Shown: piece after piece, positions 33,200 through 44,402 of the stretch
Numbering within the stretch: the stretch's first letter is position 1
How the letters are laid out: each line of letters begins with the position of its first letter
NCBI GenBank assembly: GCA_019925095.2
Contig: CM034394.1
Span: 22,616,272 to 22,680,271, forward strand
Direction of reading: 5' to 3'
Length of the DNA: 64,000 nucleotides
Source: Dendrolimus kikuchii
Taxonomy: Eukaryota; Arthropoda; Insecta; Lepidoptera; Lasiocampidae
The notes under the pieces: model-generated
Database searches by the model: none
What the model was told of the DNA's origin: nothing
What the model saw: the letters and a program-made list of their open reading frames with translations, nothing else
Translations under genes and position numbers: made by a program

Positions 33200-33525
33200 A
33201 TAATAACATCTATCAACCCGCAGGGGGCTTTGTGGCGAAGCCTTAGGTGAGTAGCGACACCTCGTATCTGACTCCGGGGGCCAAGGCAAGGCCCCCGCCT
33301 CCGTGCTTGCCTTCGCCAGCCGGCACGGAGTGGAGATCGCTAGAGCTAAAACTCAAGCTCCAGGGGTGAAGTGAACCTGCACATCGAGATGACTAATGTG
33401 TCAAACCTGCCAAACCGCCTTGGACAGGCGTGGCGGGGATATACTATCCCCTCCCCCCTTTTTTTTAATTAGGAGACCCGAGATTAGCAGTGGGACGTTT
33501 ATGGACTTTTATTATTATTGTATAA
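33200..33525 (+). repeat. Dispersed repeat family D, longer copy
   Basis: ACCTGCACATCGAGATGAC, GCCTTGGACAGGCGTGGCGG and AGCAGTGGGACGTTTATGG are the reverse complement of 5489-5668. GC-rich 5' part (GGCAAGGCCCCCGCCTCC) is absent from the other copy. Confidence 0.6.
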
Positions 33526-33701
33526 AATGTATATTAGTTGTATTCTAAATGCAATGGTCATTTTCTTTACATAGTATAAAACAAAGTCGCCATCCGCGTC
33601 TGTCTGTATACCCGCTAACTCCTCCTAAAGCACGCAACGGGTTTTTAAACAGTTTTTACCATCAGTTAGCTAATTTTTCAAGGAAGGTTTATATATATAT
33701 A

Positions 33702-33810
33702 CTAGCTTTTTCCTACGGCTTCGCTTGCAATACATAAAGATCTAAATATATTTTTATGTAAGTAAAATAGACTCACCTACTAGGGTAAGAATCCTCTAGT
33801 TAAAATATGT
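33702..33810 (-). mobile_element. Helitron-like 3' end fragment
   Basis: Reverse reading gives AAGCCGTAGGAAAAAGCTAG before T, next to a short TA run. Only the end is recognisable. Confidence 0.35.
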
Positions 33811-33932
33811 AATAAATTGCTTGCTAAATTAAAAACACCAAGACACCGTCCTTATAAAGAAACAAAAAATATATTTAGAATAAAATACTACTACACTTTA
33901 GATGTTTTTTTAGAGATGATCTAAATTAGTTT

Positions 33933-34240
33933 TATTCGTGTAGGAACGGAGAAAGAATACAATTTCCTGCGGCTGGGCGGCCTGTCGTAAGAGGCAACAA
34001 AACAACCCACAGCCAGGTGGTGGGATATTTGCCCATCTGACTGGCTAGATACCACGCCTGGTCTAGAGTATGCCGCCATAACAACCTTGAATAGAGTTTC
34101 CGCATTAGTGGAAATGTTCCAGTCTCCCTTTAGAGAGCAGCACTACATTGGTAGTACCTCTGATGTTACAAAGGTCCATAGGTGATGTTAACCGCTTTCA
34201 GAAAGGCCATCTGGCTGGCTGCTGAACTCACAGAATAAAA
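33933..34240 (+). repeat. Family A copy, diverged full length
   Basis: ATTCGTGTAGGAACGGAG to GCTGAACTCACAGAATA plus A-run. A small GACTGGCTAGATA duplication or insertion lies in the middle. Confidence 0.8.
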
Positions 34241-34770
34241 AAAAATTAGTAAGCACGCTCTACACTACCTATTAATATCCTATAGGTATCCTACTAAGGT
34301 TATAGTGAACTTGTAACACTGTTTCATAATATTTGCAATGTATAGATGTTCTTTATAAGTGCTTTTTAAAACAATCACTCTTGGACCACATGCATTAGCA
34401 TAAGGCGGCCAGGTGCGGGCGAATAACTGACTCGTCGCAATGCGGTATGGGGATCTTATATTCATATTATTGTAGCCGCCGAGCTCTGGACGCCGAACAC
34501 ACTTTACGAATCAAAAATATTCAGAACAGCTGTGACAAGTTCACGCTTCTGCAATGTGGTGATGCATAGAGATTACATTTTATACAACCTTCTTTTTAGT
34601 GTATGCAATTTATATATAGGTATATATAAAAATTCAGCTTCTGTATTTCTCTTTGCAAAATTTATTTTCACGTCACATAATTTTTATATCAATTGTAGTT
34701 AAGCCTCTTGTATGGGACACGGCTTCGTAGACACATTACTCGGATCTCATTTACTAAATATTATTAAATC
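34240..34770. other. Unassigned stretch
   Basis: Nothing supported. Confidence 0.4.
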
Positions 34771-34771
34771 A

Positions 34772-35362
34772 CTAGCTGTACCCGGCAGACGTTGTCCTGC
34801 TTTTAAAAAATAAAAATCTAGAATCCGATTCTAGCGCCATCTACCGGGACCAAGTGTTAATCTAAACTCGAATGAACTTGAACAAACAGAGTATAAAATA
34901 ATGAAAGTATATCGCTATTAAAACTAGGGGTTGGTGGTAGAAGGATAAAGATTAGGGTTGTATGTATTTTTCAACGCTAAATCGTAGGTAATCTTAATAT
35001 GTATATATTACGTGTCACGTTATTTGTCCGCGATGGACTCCTAAACTACTTGACCGATTTTAATCAAATTTGCACACCGTGTGCAGTTTGATCCGACTTG
35101 AAAGATAGGATAGCTTATATTTGGACCCGATAGGTGGTGCTGCAATCGGGTTCTAAATTTTATTTCTTCAGAGCAGAACAACGTCTGCCGGGACAGCTAG
35201 TAAAATATAAATAAGAAATTCTCTCAAAAAAAGAAAAAAATATTTAGGGATGGCTCACCCTTATCATTTAGGGGTATGAAAAATAGATGTTAGCCGATTC
35301 TCAGACCTATCCGATATGCGTACAAAATTTCATACAAATCGGTTCAGCCGTTTCGGAGGAGT
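34772..35362 (-). mobile_element. Helitron family H1 copy with another Helitron nested in it
   Basis: The left end is the reversed CCGGCAGACGTTGTCCTGC block. The body resumes after 35200 with GGGTATGAAAAATAGATG and CGGTTCAGCCGTTTCGGAGG. The interior 34992-35200 is foreign. The 5' end of the outer element is cut off by a family A tail at 35364. Confidence 0.65.
34992..35200 (+). mobile_element. Nested Helitron, 209 bp
   Basis: Starts TCTTAATATGTATATATTAC after A and ends CTGCCGGGACAGCTAG before T. Inserted in opposite orientation inside the H1 copy. Confidence 0.7.
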
Positions 35363-35363
35363 C

Positions 35364-35478
35364 CGGCAGCACATTGGTAGCACCTTTAGTGTTGGAAATG
35401 TTTATAGGCGACGGTAGGCACTTTCCATCACATTCGGGCTGGCAGCCTGTCTGCTGTACTAGAGCAATAAAAAAAATG
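35364..35478 (+). repeat. Family A 3' part
   Basis: GGCAGCACATTGGTAGCACC to GTCTGCTGTACTAGAGCAATA plus A-run. Starts mid-element. Confidence 0.7.
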
Positions 35479-35499
35479 CAACCGCCAGTGCGAGTTATA

Positions 35500-35660
35500 A
35501 TTATGTGTTGGTTGTACCATTTGTTGTTGAAACACTTGGATCGCCAGGTCCTGAGACCATAGAGCTCTACTACAAAGAGCTCTCAAAACAATCGACCTAC
35601 CTCAGACAAGGGATCTGCATGAGAATGTAGCAAGCCTTCTAGCAACCTTACTCCCGACGA
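35500..35660 (+). pseudogene. LINE family C scrap
   Basis: The frame reads VVPFVVETLGSPGPETIELYY then KELSKQS, which is the VETLGxxGPE...LYxELxKR segment. Broken afterwards. Confidence 0.5.
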
Positions 35661-35945
35661 GTCACACCCAGTGCCGTGGGGTATACTAGACTCAGGGACA
35701 CCTCTCCTTGTCAGCTTGCATCGAGGTGTCACGGCAATCATGCCCATGGTTACGCTCCCGTGGCGCCTCATCATAATGCGCAGGGACGCTGGAAGCTTTA
35801 GTGGATAGTCTGGCGGTCGGTGCTTGCAAGCTCTAACGTTGAAGCTTGTGTGCAACACCAGCAGCCGGGAGTCCCACATACCCATTGGTGACATCCCCGG
35901 GGGTCTGAGTATATGCGCAAAAGTATTCCCCCAGCGCTGACAAAA
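35660..35945. repeat. GC-rich LINE-like relic
   Basis: Moderately GC-rich with overlapping frames on both strands and no clear motif. It sits between two family C pieces and is probably part of a LINE. Confidence 0.3.
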
Positions 35946-35954
35946 AAAAGGGAT

Positions 35955-36040
35955 ATTATTAATTGATTTCGATGATCTAGGCTCAGAATTGTACTTTTAG
36001 CATCAAGAAATTATATAATATAAAATGAGTTTTCTTAATT
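35955..36040 (+). repeat. LINE family C 3' end
   Basis: TGATTTCGATGATCTAGGCTC as at 33001 and 56370. Confidence 0.5.
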
Positions 36041-36118
36041 GTTCTAGTTTAAATTGTGTATATGTATGTATATCATCAAGATATACAAACATTTTGAACT
36101 AGTAAAGTAATATGATAT

Positions 36119-36528
36119 TGTTACGACCGACAAAAGTGGATTCACACCTGCATACCATAAAAGCACACTTTATTACCTTTCCGCATTTGGAATTCTTTTG
36201 TTTACTTTGTGTTTAAAATTTGTAATTATAATCTTTTATGGTAGTCATTAGCCAGGTCTGATTCTAAGAAATTCAGACCACGCGAGAGACATATTGTATT
36301 TGTACAGTATAAAGCAACGCCCCAATAGTGAGATCGGCAGTCTAGCGATAGCCACAAGCGAAGCAGGACGTTAGTGACGGACTTTGCGCGTGTTATTGAA
36401 TCGTGCATTACGTTTGCACTGGTTGTGTTCAGTTATATTTGTACCTGTGTTATACGTGTTTGTATAGTTCTAATAAATTCTATAGTAATTCCAACGGCAT
36501 TTTAATTCGAGTCCTGCAACTCGTAACA
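36119..36528 (+). mobile_element. Solo LTR with 4-bp TSD
   Basis: Bounded by TGTTACGACC and CAACTCGTAACA (TG...CA ends), flanked by ATAT at 36115-36118 and 36529-36532. Inside, TTCAGTTATATTTG resembles an arthropod initiator and CTAATAAATTCTA carries an AATAAA signal about 45 bp later. No internal retrotransposon domain is present, as expected after LTR-LTR recombination. Same family as 40653-41123. The 4-bp duplication fits Ty3/gypsy-type integration, but the family is not proven. Confidence 0.8.
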
Positions 36529-36539
36529 ATATAAAGAAA

Positions 36540-37170
36540 TGTTATTAAGAATTACAGATTAATTTCTTTAAACTCATCAACGTATACGACACCTATCTGG
36601 TTGTAAGCTTTAAAAAACAGCTGTTTTTAAAACTATTTTAATTATCTGGGCCTTGTGTCTGTTTGCTTAGTATCCTAACTAATATTCTTCGTGTAAAAAA
36701 GAGGGTGGACTGTAGGTGCTGGTTTCCTTTTGGTTTGGAAGAGCGATTGTGTGCGACTTACTTGATTTGTGATGCTGCGGTCTTCTTTGGGTCGTGTTCT
36801 TGGTCTTCCTAGTTGATTGATGAGATGATTGAATACATACAAACACACTGGACTGGATTGGAGCACGGAAAAGGCACTTTAAATTAGTATTTCTTCTAAT
36901 TTTACTTGCGGGAGCGGACAGCGGATGTAAGTTATATATAAGCGCGGGCGCGGGAAGAAGGGAGGCGGGATACGCCAAAAAAGACATTCAACACAAAATG
37001 TCATTGTCAATGACAGGTTTTTTTTTCTTACGCGGTATAAGGCTTTGGCCTTAACAATTATAATTACGAATGTGTGTACGTTTGTTTGCGACATTCCACG
37101 ACTTCATTACTCAATAGATCATCATGAAATTTTGCATATACGTTCGTTGACAGGCGTATGGAATAAGACA
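36540..37170. other. Unassigned stretch
   Basis: Overlapping minus-strand frames at 36675-37094 lack recognisable motifs. A GC-rich patch (GCGCGGGCGCGGGAAG) lies near 36941. Confidence 0.35.
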
Positions 37171-37177
37171 TAGGATA

Positions 37178-37430
37178 TCTTATACTAATATATAAAGCTG
37201 AAGATTTTGTTTGTTTGTTTGGTTGAACGCGCTAATCTCAGGAACTGTTGGTCTGATTTGAAAATTCTTTCAGTATTAGATAGCCCATTTATCAAGGAAG
37301 GCTATAGGCTATATCATCACGCTAACACCAATAGGAGCGGAGCACCAATGAAGAATGTTTAAAATCGGGGGGTTTTTTAACTTACTTTTTTTTACTATTC
37401 CACGCAGACGAAGTCGCGGGCAGAAGCCAG
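37178..37430 (+). mobile_element. Helitron family H2, near-complete copy
   Basis: TCTTATACTAATATATAAAG after A. The end is CGCGGGCAGAAGCCAG before T, with CTAG mutated to CCAG. It has about 50 bp more than 7667-7871, including AATCGGGGGGTTTTTTAAC. Confidence 0.75.
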
Positions 37431-37439
37431 TCTTTAATA

Positions 37440-37688
37440 CATAATAAAATAAATACTATTCACGAGGGATAGAAAATAAAGCCAAATAGATGGCGCTGCA
37501 GTTGCGTTTATTGACGTCGCTATTGTAATTCACCAACAAATACGTTGTCATGATAACGTCATGATGCATATTCAGATTGGAATAGAGGACCTTTCATCCT
37601 GAAAAAGTGTCGTTCTCGAGAGATAGAAAAACACCTGAATTGATGTAAAATCTACATTAACACAAGCGAAACCGCGGGCAACAGCTAA
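37440..37688 (+). mobile_element. Helitron-like element, 3' end
   Basis: Ends GCGAAACCGCGGGCAACAGC then TAA before T, a CTRR-type terminus. The 5' end is not defined. Confidence 0.45.
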
Positions 37689-37789
37689 TAATAGATAAAA
37701 AAAGTTACATTACTCCTTAAGGTGCTTTCTCACCGCGAGCATTTGCTTCTAATATAATGGTACAGATCCGAGCATTACATTAGTGATTG

Positions 37790-38099
37790 TTTTTTTATTG
37801 CAGGAAATCAGCAGACAGGCAGACGGCCCACTTGATGGAAAGCGGTTACCATCGCCTATGGACATTTGCACCACCAAAGTTGCTACAAATGCGTTGCTGC
37901 TCTCTTAACGTAGACTGGAACCTGGTCACTAATGCCGTAACATAACTCAAGGTTGTTATAGCGACATACTTTAAACCAGGGGTGGTAGCCATCCAGTCAG
38001 GCAAATGCCCTACCACCTGGCTGTGGGTTGTTAAGTCGCCTGTTACGACAGGCCGCCCGGCCGGAGGAAATTGTATTCTTTCTCCGTTCCTGCACAGAT
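37790..38099 (-). repeat. Family A copy, full length, minus strand
   Basis: T-run, ATTGCAGGAAATCAGCAGAC to CTCCGTTCCTGCACAGAT. Confidence 0.85.
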
Positions 38100-38199
38100 A
38101 CAATGAAAAGAAGAATGAGGAGACCCGACCATTACAGTGCGCAACCTGTAATGATACAACTCGTAACACACGGACCGCTCCGTTTGACATTCAGGAATC

Positions 38200-38345
38200 A
38201 ACTAAATGCTCAAAATTGAATCATAATTTTTTCGTTATGGACGAATACTCGTCAGTCAGGAAGGTAGTATTGTAACTTAATGCTCGAAATCGGATCATAA
38301 ATATTACATTATAGGCGAATGCTCGTGGTGAGGAAGTACCTTGAA
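38200..38345 (+). repeat. Two-copy tandem duplication, about 75-bp unit
   Basis: AATGCTC(A/G)AAAT...ATCATAA and GGCGAATGCTCGT with GAGGAAG(T) occur twice in order. Diverged. Confidence 0.45.
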
Positions 38346-38349
38346 AATG

Positions 38350-39139
38350 TTAACGGTAGTTATTAAAATTCAAATTCTTTGAGTTTGTATAGTCATTACC
38401 TAAGCCAGATGGTGGATAAATATTTAACCAACTTTTAAACAACAGTTCAATTTCTCACTCAGAAAATAGTTTTGGAATGTATTGACTATTCTAACAATAG
38501 CAGTAAATATCGAAAACAATGTGAGATATCTCGCCAGAATAGTTTTAATTCTTAGCAAAGGAAATGCAACGTTCAATGTCTGAATAAACTTATTAAGGAT
38601 TAGATACATTTATCGGGTATATTAGTTTAATTGTTCACAGGTTTTCAAAACTTTCAATCACGTTAAAAATACATTATATTATTAACTGAAAAAATAAATA
38701 AATACAAAACAAGAGGAAAATTGTTTGTAATTGGTCTCAAACCACTGCTCACACATCAGGATTTTTTATCAAAAGTCTGGCGGCGTTGCCATGTTATAAA
38801 GCAATGCTAAATATTTGAGAAAATAATCAAAAAGTAGATCAGCCCATTGATCAGATGAAAGTACTAAATGCGACATCTCAATAATGTTTCAGAACAGAAC
38901 ATAGCACGTCATGACCTCATATCTTTAAGAAATCAAATATTCTAATAATTATTCATTAAACAATAATTAAAACTATTTTTATCTTATATAAGTATAAACA
39001 TTGCTTTAAAATTTAAAAAAAAAACCGGCACATTCGTATTACTTATGTATATGTACCCTGCTAAGCCATCTAGGACAAACGTGGTGACAATGAACTCTTG
39101 TGTGTATTATATAAATCTTGTTTCAAATTTTTTTTTTAT
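38350..39139. other. AT-rich stretch without a recognised feature
   Basis: Nothing supported apart from short frames. Confidence 0.4.
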
Positions 39140-39308
39140 GTTATTATTAGACATTGGATTATATGCACTGTCAAAATGGTAAAATATGCATGCAAATATG
39201 CACTAAAAAGGGGCGAAATATGCACAATCAATAAACCATTTATTATTAGATTAATTAGAATTTAAGTTTATTTTCACATTATATTTATATATTAAACATA
39301 TCTTAATA

Positions 39309-39419
39309 CATACATACATACATACATACATAACTTCACGCCAGTTCCCTTGCGGGGTAGGCACGAACAACAGAGCGCCATTTAGACCCATTCTTACACA
39401 CCTCACTTGCTTCTTCTTT
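39309..39419 (-). repeat. LINE family R copy inside the hAT element, with TSD
   Basis: 111 bp with six CATA units, flanked by CATATCTTAATA at 39297-39308 and 39420-39431. Confidence 0.85.
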
Positions 39420-39477
39420 CATATCTTAATATTAGTTATAAATTATTATTATAATAATTTTTTACTTATAATATATT

Positions 39478-39838
39478 ATATTAACCAATAAGAGAGTCGG
39501 TCTGAAAGAGAGTATCGGGGTGAAGGTAAGGAAAGGAATGCTCCGGTGGTTCGGGCATGTGGAAAGAATGCATGATGAAAGAATGACTAAACAGATATAC
39601 AATGCAAAAGTGGATGGATGCAGAAGTCGTGGAAGGCCACGACACACCTTCCATGATCAAATTGTACGTGTACTAGCCGAGGGTGATGTCAGGAGCCTTA
39701 AGAACAGACGAGTGTGCATGACAAGAGTTATGAATGTCAAAGAAGCAAGTGAGGTGTGTAAGAATGGGCCTAAATGGCGCTCTGTTGTTCGTGCCTACCC
39801 CGCAAGGGAACTGGCGTGAAGTTATGTATGTATGTATG
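39478..39838 (+). repeat. LINE family R copy inside the hAT element
   Basis: Encodes 99 in-frame C-terminal residues (KVRKGMLRWFGHVERMHDER to RSVVRAYPARELA, then stop) and ends GTTATGTATGTATGTATGTT. One of the best preserved R coding tails. It is head-to-head with the copy at 39309. A target duplication could not be fixed because the flanks are AT-rich. Confidence 0.8.
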
Positions 39839-39844
39839 TTATTA

Positions 39845-40200
39845 TAATTCTTGTGGCAGTAAACAATAACATATTTTTCCAGGTTTTTTGCAGCAAACTT
39901 GTGACGTTTGTCACTTAATTTTAATTTATAGGCTGAAAATGACTTTTCGACGTCAACTGACGTCACCGGACAGAACTTGAAATTTGGCGCCATTTCTGCA
40001 GAGACTTCTTCAGGTAGAGTTTGTCCGGTGCCGTTGATAAATGCGTCAATTTTCTTTATTCTTCAAGACTAGGGTTTTTATACAAAACTGCATTTAATTT
40101 GTCACAAACATGCGATAGTGAACTCGGAAGGGCGTTACTCTGTTCAATCATTTTTTCGTCGTGCCGTCGGCATAATACAAGACGCCTAACAAGTATAACT
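39845..40200 (-). pseudogene. hAT transposase C-terminal (dimerisation) fragment
   Basis: On the minus strand the frame reads TLPEEVSAEMAPNFKFCPVT, SVDVEKSFSAYKLKLSDKRH and KFAAKNLEKYVIVYC. The pattern FKxxPxTSxDVExSFSxYKxxLxDKRxxxxxxNLEK is the hATC dimerisation domain. A frameshift and stop separate it from an upstream piece, CDKLNAVLYKNPSLEE. The BED finger and catalytic RNase H-like core are missing, so the element cannot mobilise itself. Confidence 0.75.
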
Positions 40201-40652
40201 ACCGAAATAAGCACTGTCAATGAAAAAGTACCAAAATATGCAATAACGCTATAAAAATAGATTTATATGCATTGTCATATGCAAACATGCAAATGCATAT
40301 AATCCGATGTCTAGTTATTATATTGTTTAAACTTCACTTCTACAATCAATCTCTTTAAGCATATTTTTACGTCTTTTTTAATATTCCGCACAAAAACATG
40401 TTACTTCGTGTTTACGTCGTTTCCGTGTACTTATCTAATTAATTTTAATACCTTCAAAGAGAATTATCATTTGATAAATAATTAAGGAAGATCCTAATTT
40501 ACTTGAAACTCATGTCAGAATTTCACTTCCTTGTTGATACAAAAATTGAAAATATATTAACATGGAAAACACATACTAAGTAACGACAAAAAATATGGCC
40601 CATAATATACTCAGAAATCATAACTGGGATAATACAATAAATCTTAAAATAC

Positions 40653-41123
40653 TGTTACGAGTTACGGGACTCGAATTAAAATGCCATTGGAATTACTATA
40701 GAATTTATTAAAACTATAACAAACACGTATAACACACGTACAAATATAACTAAAAACAACTAGTACAAACGTAATGCACGATTCAATAACACGCGCAAAG
40801 TCCGTCACTATATAGATTATTGAATGTGCACACGTCTTGCTACGCTTGCGGTTATCGCTTGACTGCCGATCTCTCCATTGAGCCATTGCTTTACACTGCA
40901 TCGATACAATATGGCTGCCCGCCCACGTAGATTGAATTTCTTAGAATCAGTTCGACACACCTGTCCAATGACTGCCATAAATGATTACAATACACAATAG
41001 GCTGTTATTTTTAATTAAAATTTTTAAACATAAAGTAAACAAAAGAAGTCCAAATGCGGACAGGAAATAAAGTATGTGTGTTATGTTAGGCAGGTGTGCA
41101 TCCACTTTTGTCGGCGTGTAACA
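40653..41123 (-). mobile_element. Solo LTR, minus strand, 4-bp TSD
   Basis: Reverse-complement reading TGTTACACGCCGAC...ACTCGTAACA aligns along its length with 36119-36528, including AATAAATTCTATAGTAATTC. Flanked by ATAC at 40649-40652 and 41124-41127. It is 61 bp longer than the other copy and contains a GATTATTGAATGTG-type insertion. Confidence 0.8.
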
Positions 41124-41445
41124 ATACTATTCATATAAAAGAGCAGGCGTCCAAAATATTTTGTTATCATTTTACTTTCAAGAGATAATTACAGAAATAA
41201 TTTTAATTAAGTATAGTTTAAACAATAATTTTTAAGCTATATGACTCGTCAAAATTGTGACGTCATAAGCCAGTATTCTTACACACAATCAAGGAGGCTG
41301 TGAAGTTTTGTGCGACGATAAAAAGTGTTTCAGTTGACTGGCCTGTCAAATATCCAATTGGTGCCACCACTCCATTGTTGTTATTATTAAAAATCTCAAT
41401 TAATACTTTAAATCAATATCTTAATATTTATAACATACTTTTAAT

Positions 41446-41520
41446 GGAATAAAAATCAAATACCGCGCTTAAAACCGTTAAATTGCAGTTTTATTATCTA
41501 TACTAGTCGCAAAAACTTAA
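41446..41520 (+). repeat. Fragment of the Penelope-associated terminal repeat
   Basis: AATCAAATACCGCGCTTAAA and ACCGTTAA, then GCAGTTTTATTAT, matches 23731-23780. It continues TATACTAGTCGCAAAAACTT, which recurs near 57945. Confidence 0.5.
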
Positions 41521-42445
41521 GAAAATATTATATAGTTTTAAATCTAAATCAGCCATAAATTAAAAGTTCTAAATAGCTGCTTTGCGATTTTGTTAAATTG
41601 AAAAGATGCAAACTTACAGGTATAAGGTCGGCATAAGATAAAATTTCTTGATTAGAGTAGTTGACAGTAGTAGTTATTACGTCATAATTTTAACTAGTTA
41701 AATAGCACAATAATTATTGTATATATATAAATTAAAATTGTTTTATGATGGTGTTTTAAAAATATGAACATAGCCTAGTATTATTCTGGTATATTCTGCT
41801 ATACTCTTTTATATGAAAATAATTTTACAATTAGTGTGAAATGTGTCATCTACCCAAATCAGCTGTGAAATTTCAAAACCTGGCAATTGACACTGTTTTT
41901 AAATGAACGTTTGTTTATTTTCGTTATTGTCTTCCTACGCATTTTATAATTTATTGTGTATGGCAATAAGGCAAATAAATCTTTGGAGTTTATAACACTT
42001 GCGAAATTTTCTCCCTAAGAATTGATTTTCATATACGGCCCCCATATGAAAATTTCATGTAAAGTGAAATAATAAAAACGTTTAATTAAATAAGCGTTAC
42101 ATATTTTTATATGTTATACGTAAGTTAATACAATAAAATAAGATCTTAAATAATAACCTTCAGTCTAACATACAGTGTTTGGAAATAAGGTCTTATAACC
42201 GCAATGTAAAAGGTATTATTATACAATTTTCAACGTTAATGCAATGAAATAATATCCATCAGGGCATATTCAAGGACAATCATACTTAAGGAGTAAACTC
42301 CAGTCGTTCCTCGGAGCTGACACACACATATTTTAGTGCCTTCCAAGTTTTGAAAAGTCACAGCTGAATTGTTCGAATATATTTTGTAAGCATACAAAAA
42401 AAATTAACTAGACAATTCATACTTTTAAATTTCGAACTTATATTG
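41521..42445. other. AT-rich stretch without a recognised feature
   Basis: Nothing supported. Confidence 0.4.
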
Positions 42446-42449
42446 TAAA

Positions 42450-42615
42450 GTACCTCTATCAAGACCTCTCAACGCGTCTAATTGAGGACGTGCGTGGCCA
42501 AAAGGCTGGCTTGCACCTAGGACAACGCAACACCGTTGCCATCCAACGTGGAAATGGGGCCAGAATTTTGGGCACGTATGCCGACAGCGATCTGGAGCCT
42601 ATTTTTTATTTATAG
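42450..42615 (+). pseudogene. LINE family C scrap
   Basis: Plus strand encodes, with changes, YQDLSTRLIEDVRGQKAGLH, LGQRNTVAIQRGNGARIL and GTYADSDLEPIFYL. Same order as 31990-32140. Confidence 0.5.
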
Positions 42616-42619
42616 ATTG

Positions 42620-43480
42620 TTATTTTGTAAGTATTTTTGATAGTTAATTGTATTTTTCATTATTTTAGTCTAAAAAGTACCGTCTTCTATCATTTTGAAT
42701 AAGATGTGTAAATTCCTTTATAGAAATTGTGAAGAATTTAATCCGATGCCAAAAAAGTTTTTGCTTTATTGGTTACATTTGCGATTGGTTCGTTAGTGGA
42801 ATGGTACTTAGGAAATTGAGTCAGATTGCAGATATTTTTTAAAAGAGCCTTCGTAATGTTTGAAGCTATTTTAGCCTCCAATATTATTTGTTTGCAGGTG
42901 ATGGAGACTTGATAGTAAGGTTTTAATGTTGATAACAAGATATTGTCAAGTGGTTATTACAAGGTTGATTTTCGGACCCTCTTTTTTAAATCAGAGTGCA
43001 GTAGTGAGTAAGATTTTTAAAATGAAATTTTATTGACATACAAGCAATGCAGGGTCCATGTAATTTTATTAAAATAAAAGAATAGTGTAACACGGAGGTT
43101 TCGTTCTTCAGCGCCAACCTCTACCAACGTTTATGAATATATGTATATAATGTCATGTCACGTAAGAGGGACTTCGCTGATGTCTGCGATAATATAGGAC
43201 GTTTTCTAATTACTAAACGAATCCAAATTTATCTATAACATCTTTAATAATTAATTGTGGTAGCTTAAGATATTTAAACTACTATAATAGTTAGCACAAG
43301 AGGTGACCTATAGGAAACTCGCCTGCCCGCGTTAGGTCCTGAAAGCCTGTTACGCAGGCCACAGCAGGATTCGCTTCGGTTCTATAGTTTTTATAATTAG
43401 TGATAGTACATTGATTCAATGACGTTGTAAAGTGAAGAGTACAAGTTAATATATGTTAGTAGTAACTTAATTAATAATTG
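42620..43480. other. AT-rich stretch, unassigned
   Basis: A 66-codon minus-strand frame (42738-42938) shows no motif I can name. A GC-richer patch at 43290-43385 is unassigned. Confidence 0.35.
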
Positions 43481-43486
43481 TCTTAA

Positions 43487-43714
43487 AAATCAGCAGACAA
43501 ACACAGATGTTTTATATCCACATATTAAGTAAGTTACTCTTGTGTTATGGGCAATAGACAACGGACTACTCTTGGACCAATCGCAAGCACTCAGACCATA
43601 GTAAATAACGGAGAAAATTCGTCTCTGAAATTTACCATAACAGAAATCGAACCCTCTGCGTGGCAGTGAGGTAGGCCGGCAAACGCTTAGCCTGCTAAAC
43701 TACAGAGGCCGTCA
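43487..43714 (-). repeat. tRNA-derived SINE (family B), minus strand
   Basis: Reversed GGCCTCTGTAGTTTAGCAGG (A-box region) and GGGTTCGATTTCTG (B box). It ends near the reversed GTGTTTGTCTG. Matches 3031-3275. Confidence 0.7.
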
Positions 43715-44400
43715 AGTAACAATGAGAAAGTTAGAATCCATCCGCACCTACCCTTTGTACCAGGTCCCTAATTAAGTGTAACGTAATAAGTCTTACTCAA
43801 ATATTACGTGTAATTTCACGACATAAAGAAGAGACGCCTGTCACATTGATAAACACTGCACGGGTAAAATTTAATAATATAGCTTTACAATAATTATATA
43901 TATATTTTTAAATGTATGTGAGCAGTTCACACACAATAGAAGTAAAACTTCAGAGTATACACAGACGAATATAATTGTGACGTCTTTATTCTTAGGTGTT
44001 TTGGACGCTTATTCGTAATCATTCAATCTAAATTACACTTTAAATCACTAGCGTAAATTCAAAATTCAATGCACTGTTAGGCACGATTTCCTTTAATCTA
44101 TATAATTATAAAAGAATATCTGCCTTAAATATATACAGATAGAGCTAAAATAATTTCAAATCTTTTAAGTTTTATTGTGTATTTGTTTTCCTGACTAACC
44201 TGGTTCAAATTTGAATCTATACCATCCAGCCTTGAAATGAATATAGACGCTTATGGAATTTAAAGAAAAAAGTATAAAACCGAAATTACAGTGGACAAGT
44301 AGGTTGTATAACAGAGGTAAGTGTGGGCAAGTGCTGCACCGAGATATAACTTTTAGATATACTGACAGAAAAGCAACACACGTATGTACTCGTACATAAA
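43715..44400. other. Mostly unassigned stretch
   Basis: A TTCAAATTTGAATCTATACC fragment at 44205-44224 is a scrap of the Helitron repeat that follows. Otherwise nothing recognised. Confidence 0.4.
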
Positions 44401-44402
44401 TA

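Larger units (their letters stand above)
39148..40313 (-). mobile_element. hAT transposon, internally deleted, 8-bp TSD
   Basis: Terminal inverted repeats TAGACAT(T/C)GGATTATATGCA at both ends (20 bp, one mismatch), flanked by the exact 8-bp duplication GTTATTAT at 39140-39147 and 40314-40321. TATGCA-type motifs recur just inside the ends, as expected for hAT subterminal sites. It encodes only the C-terminal part of a hAT transposase on the minus strand. Two LINE family R copies have inserted inside it. Confidence 0.85.
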
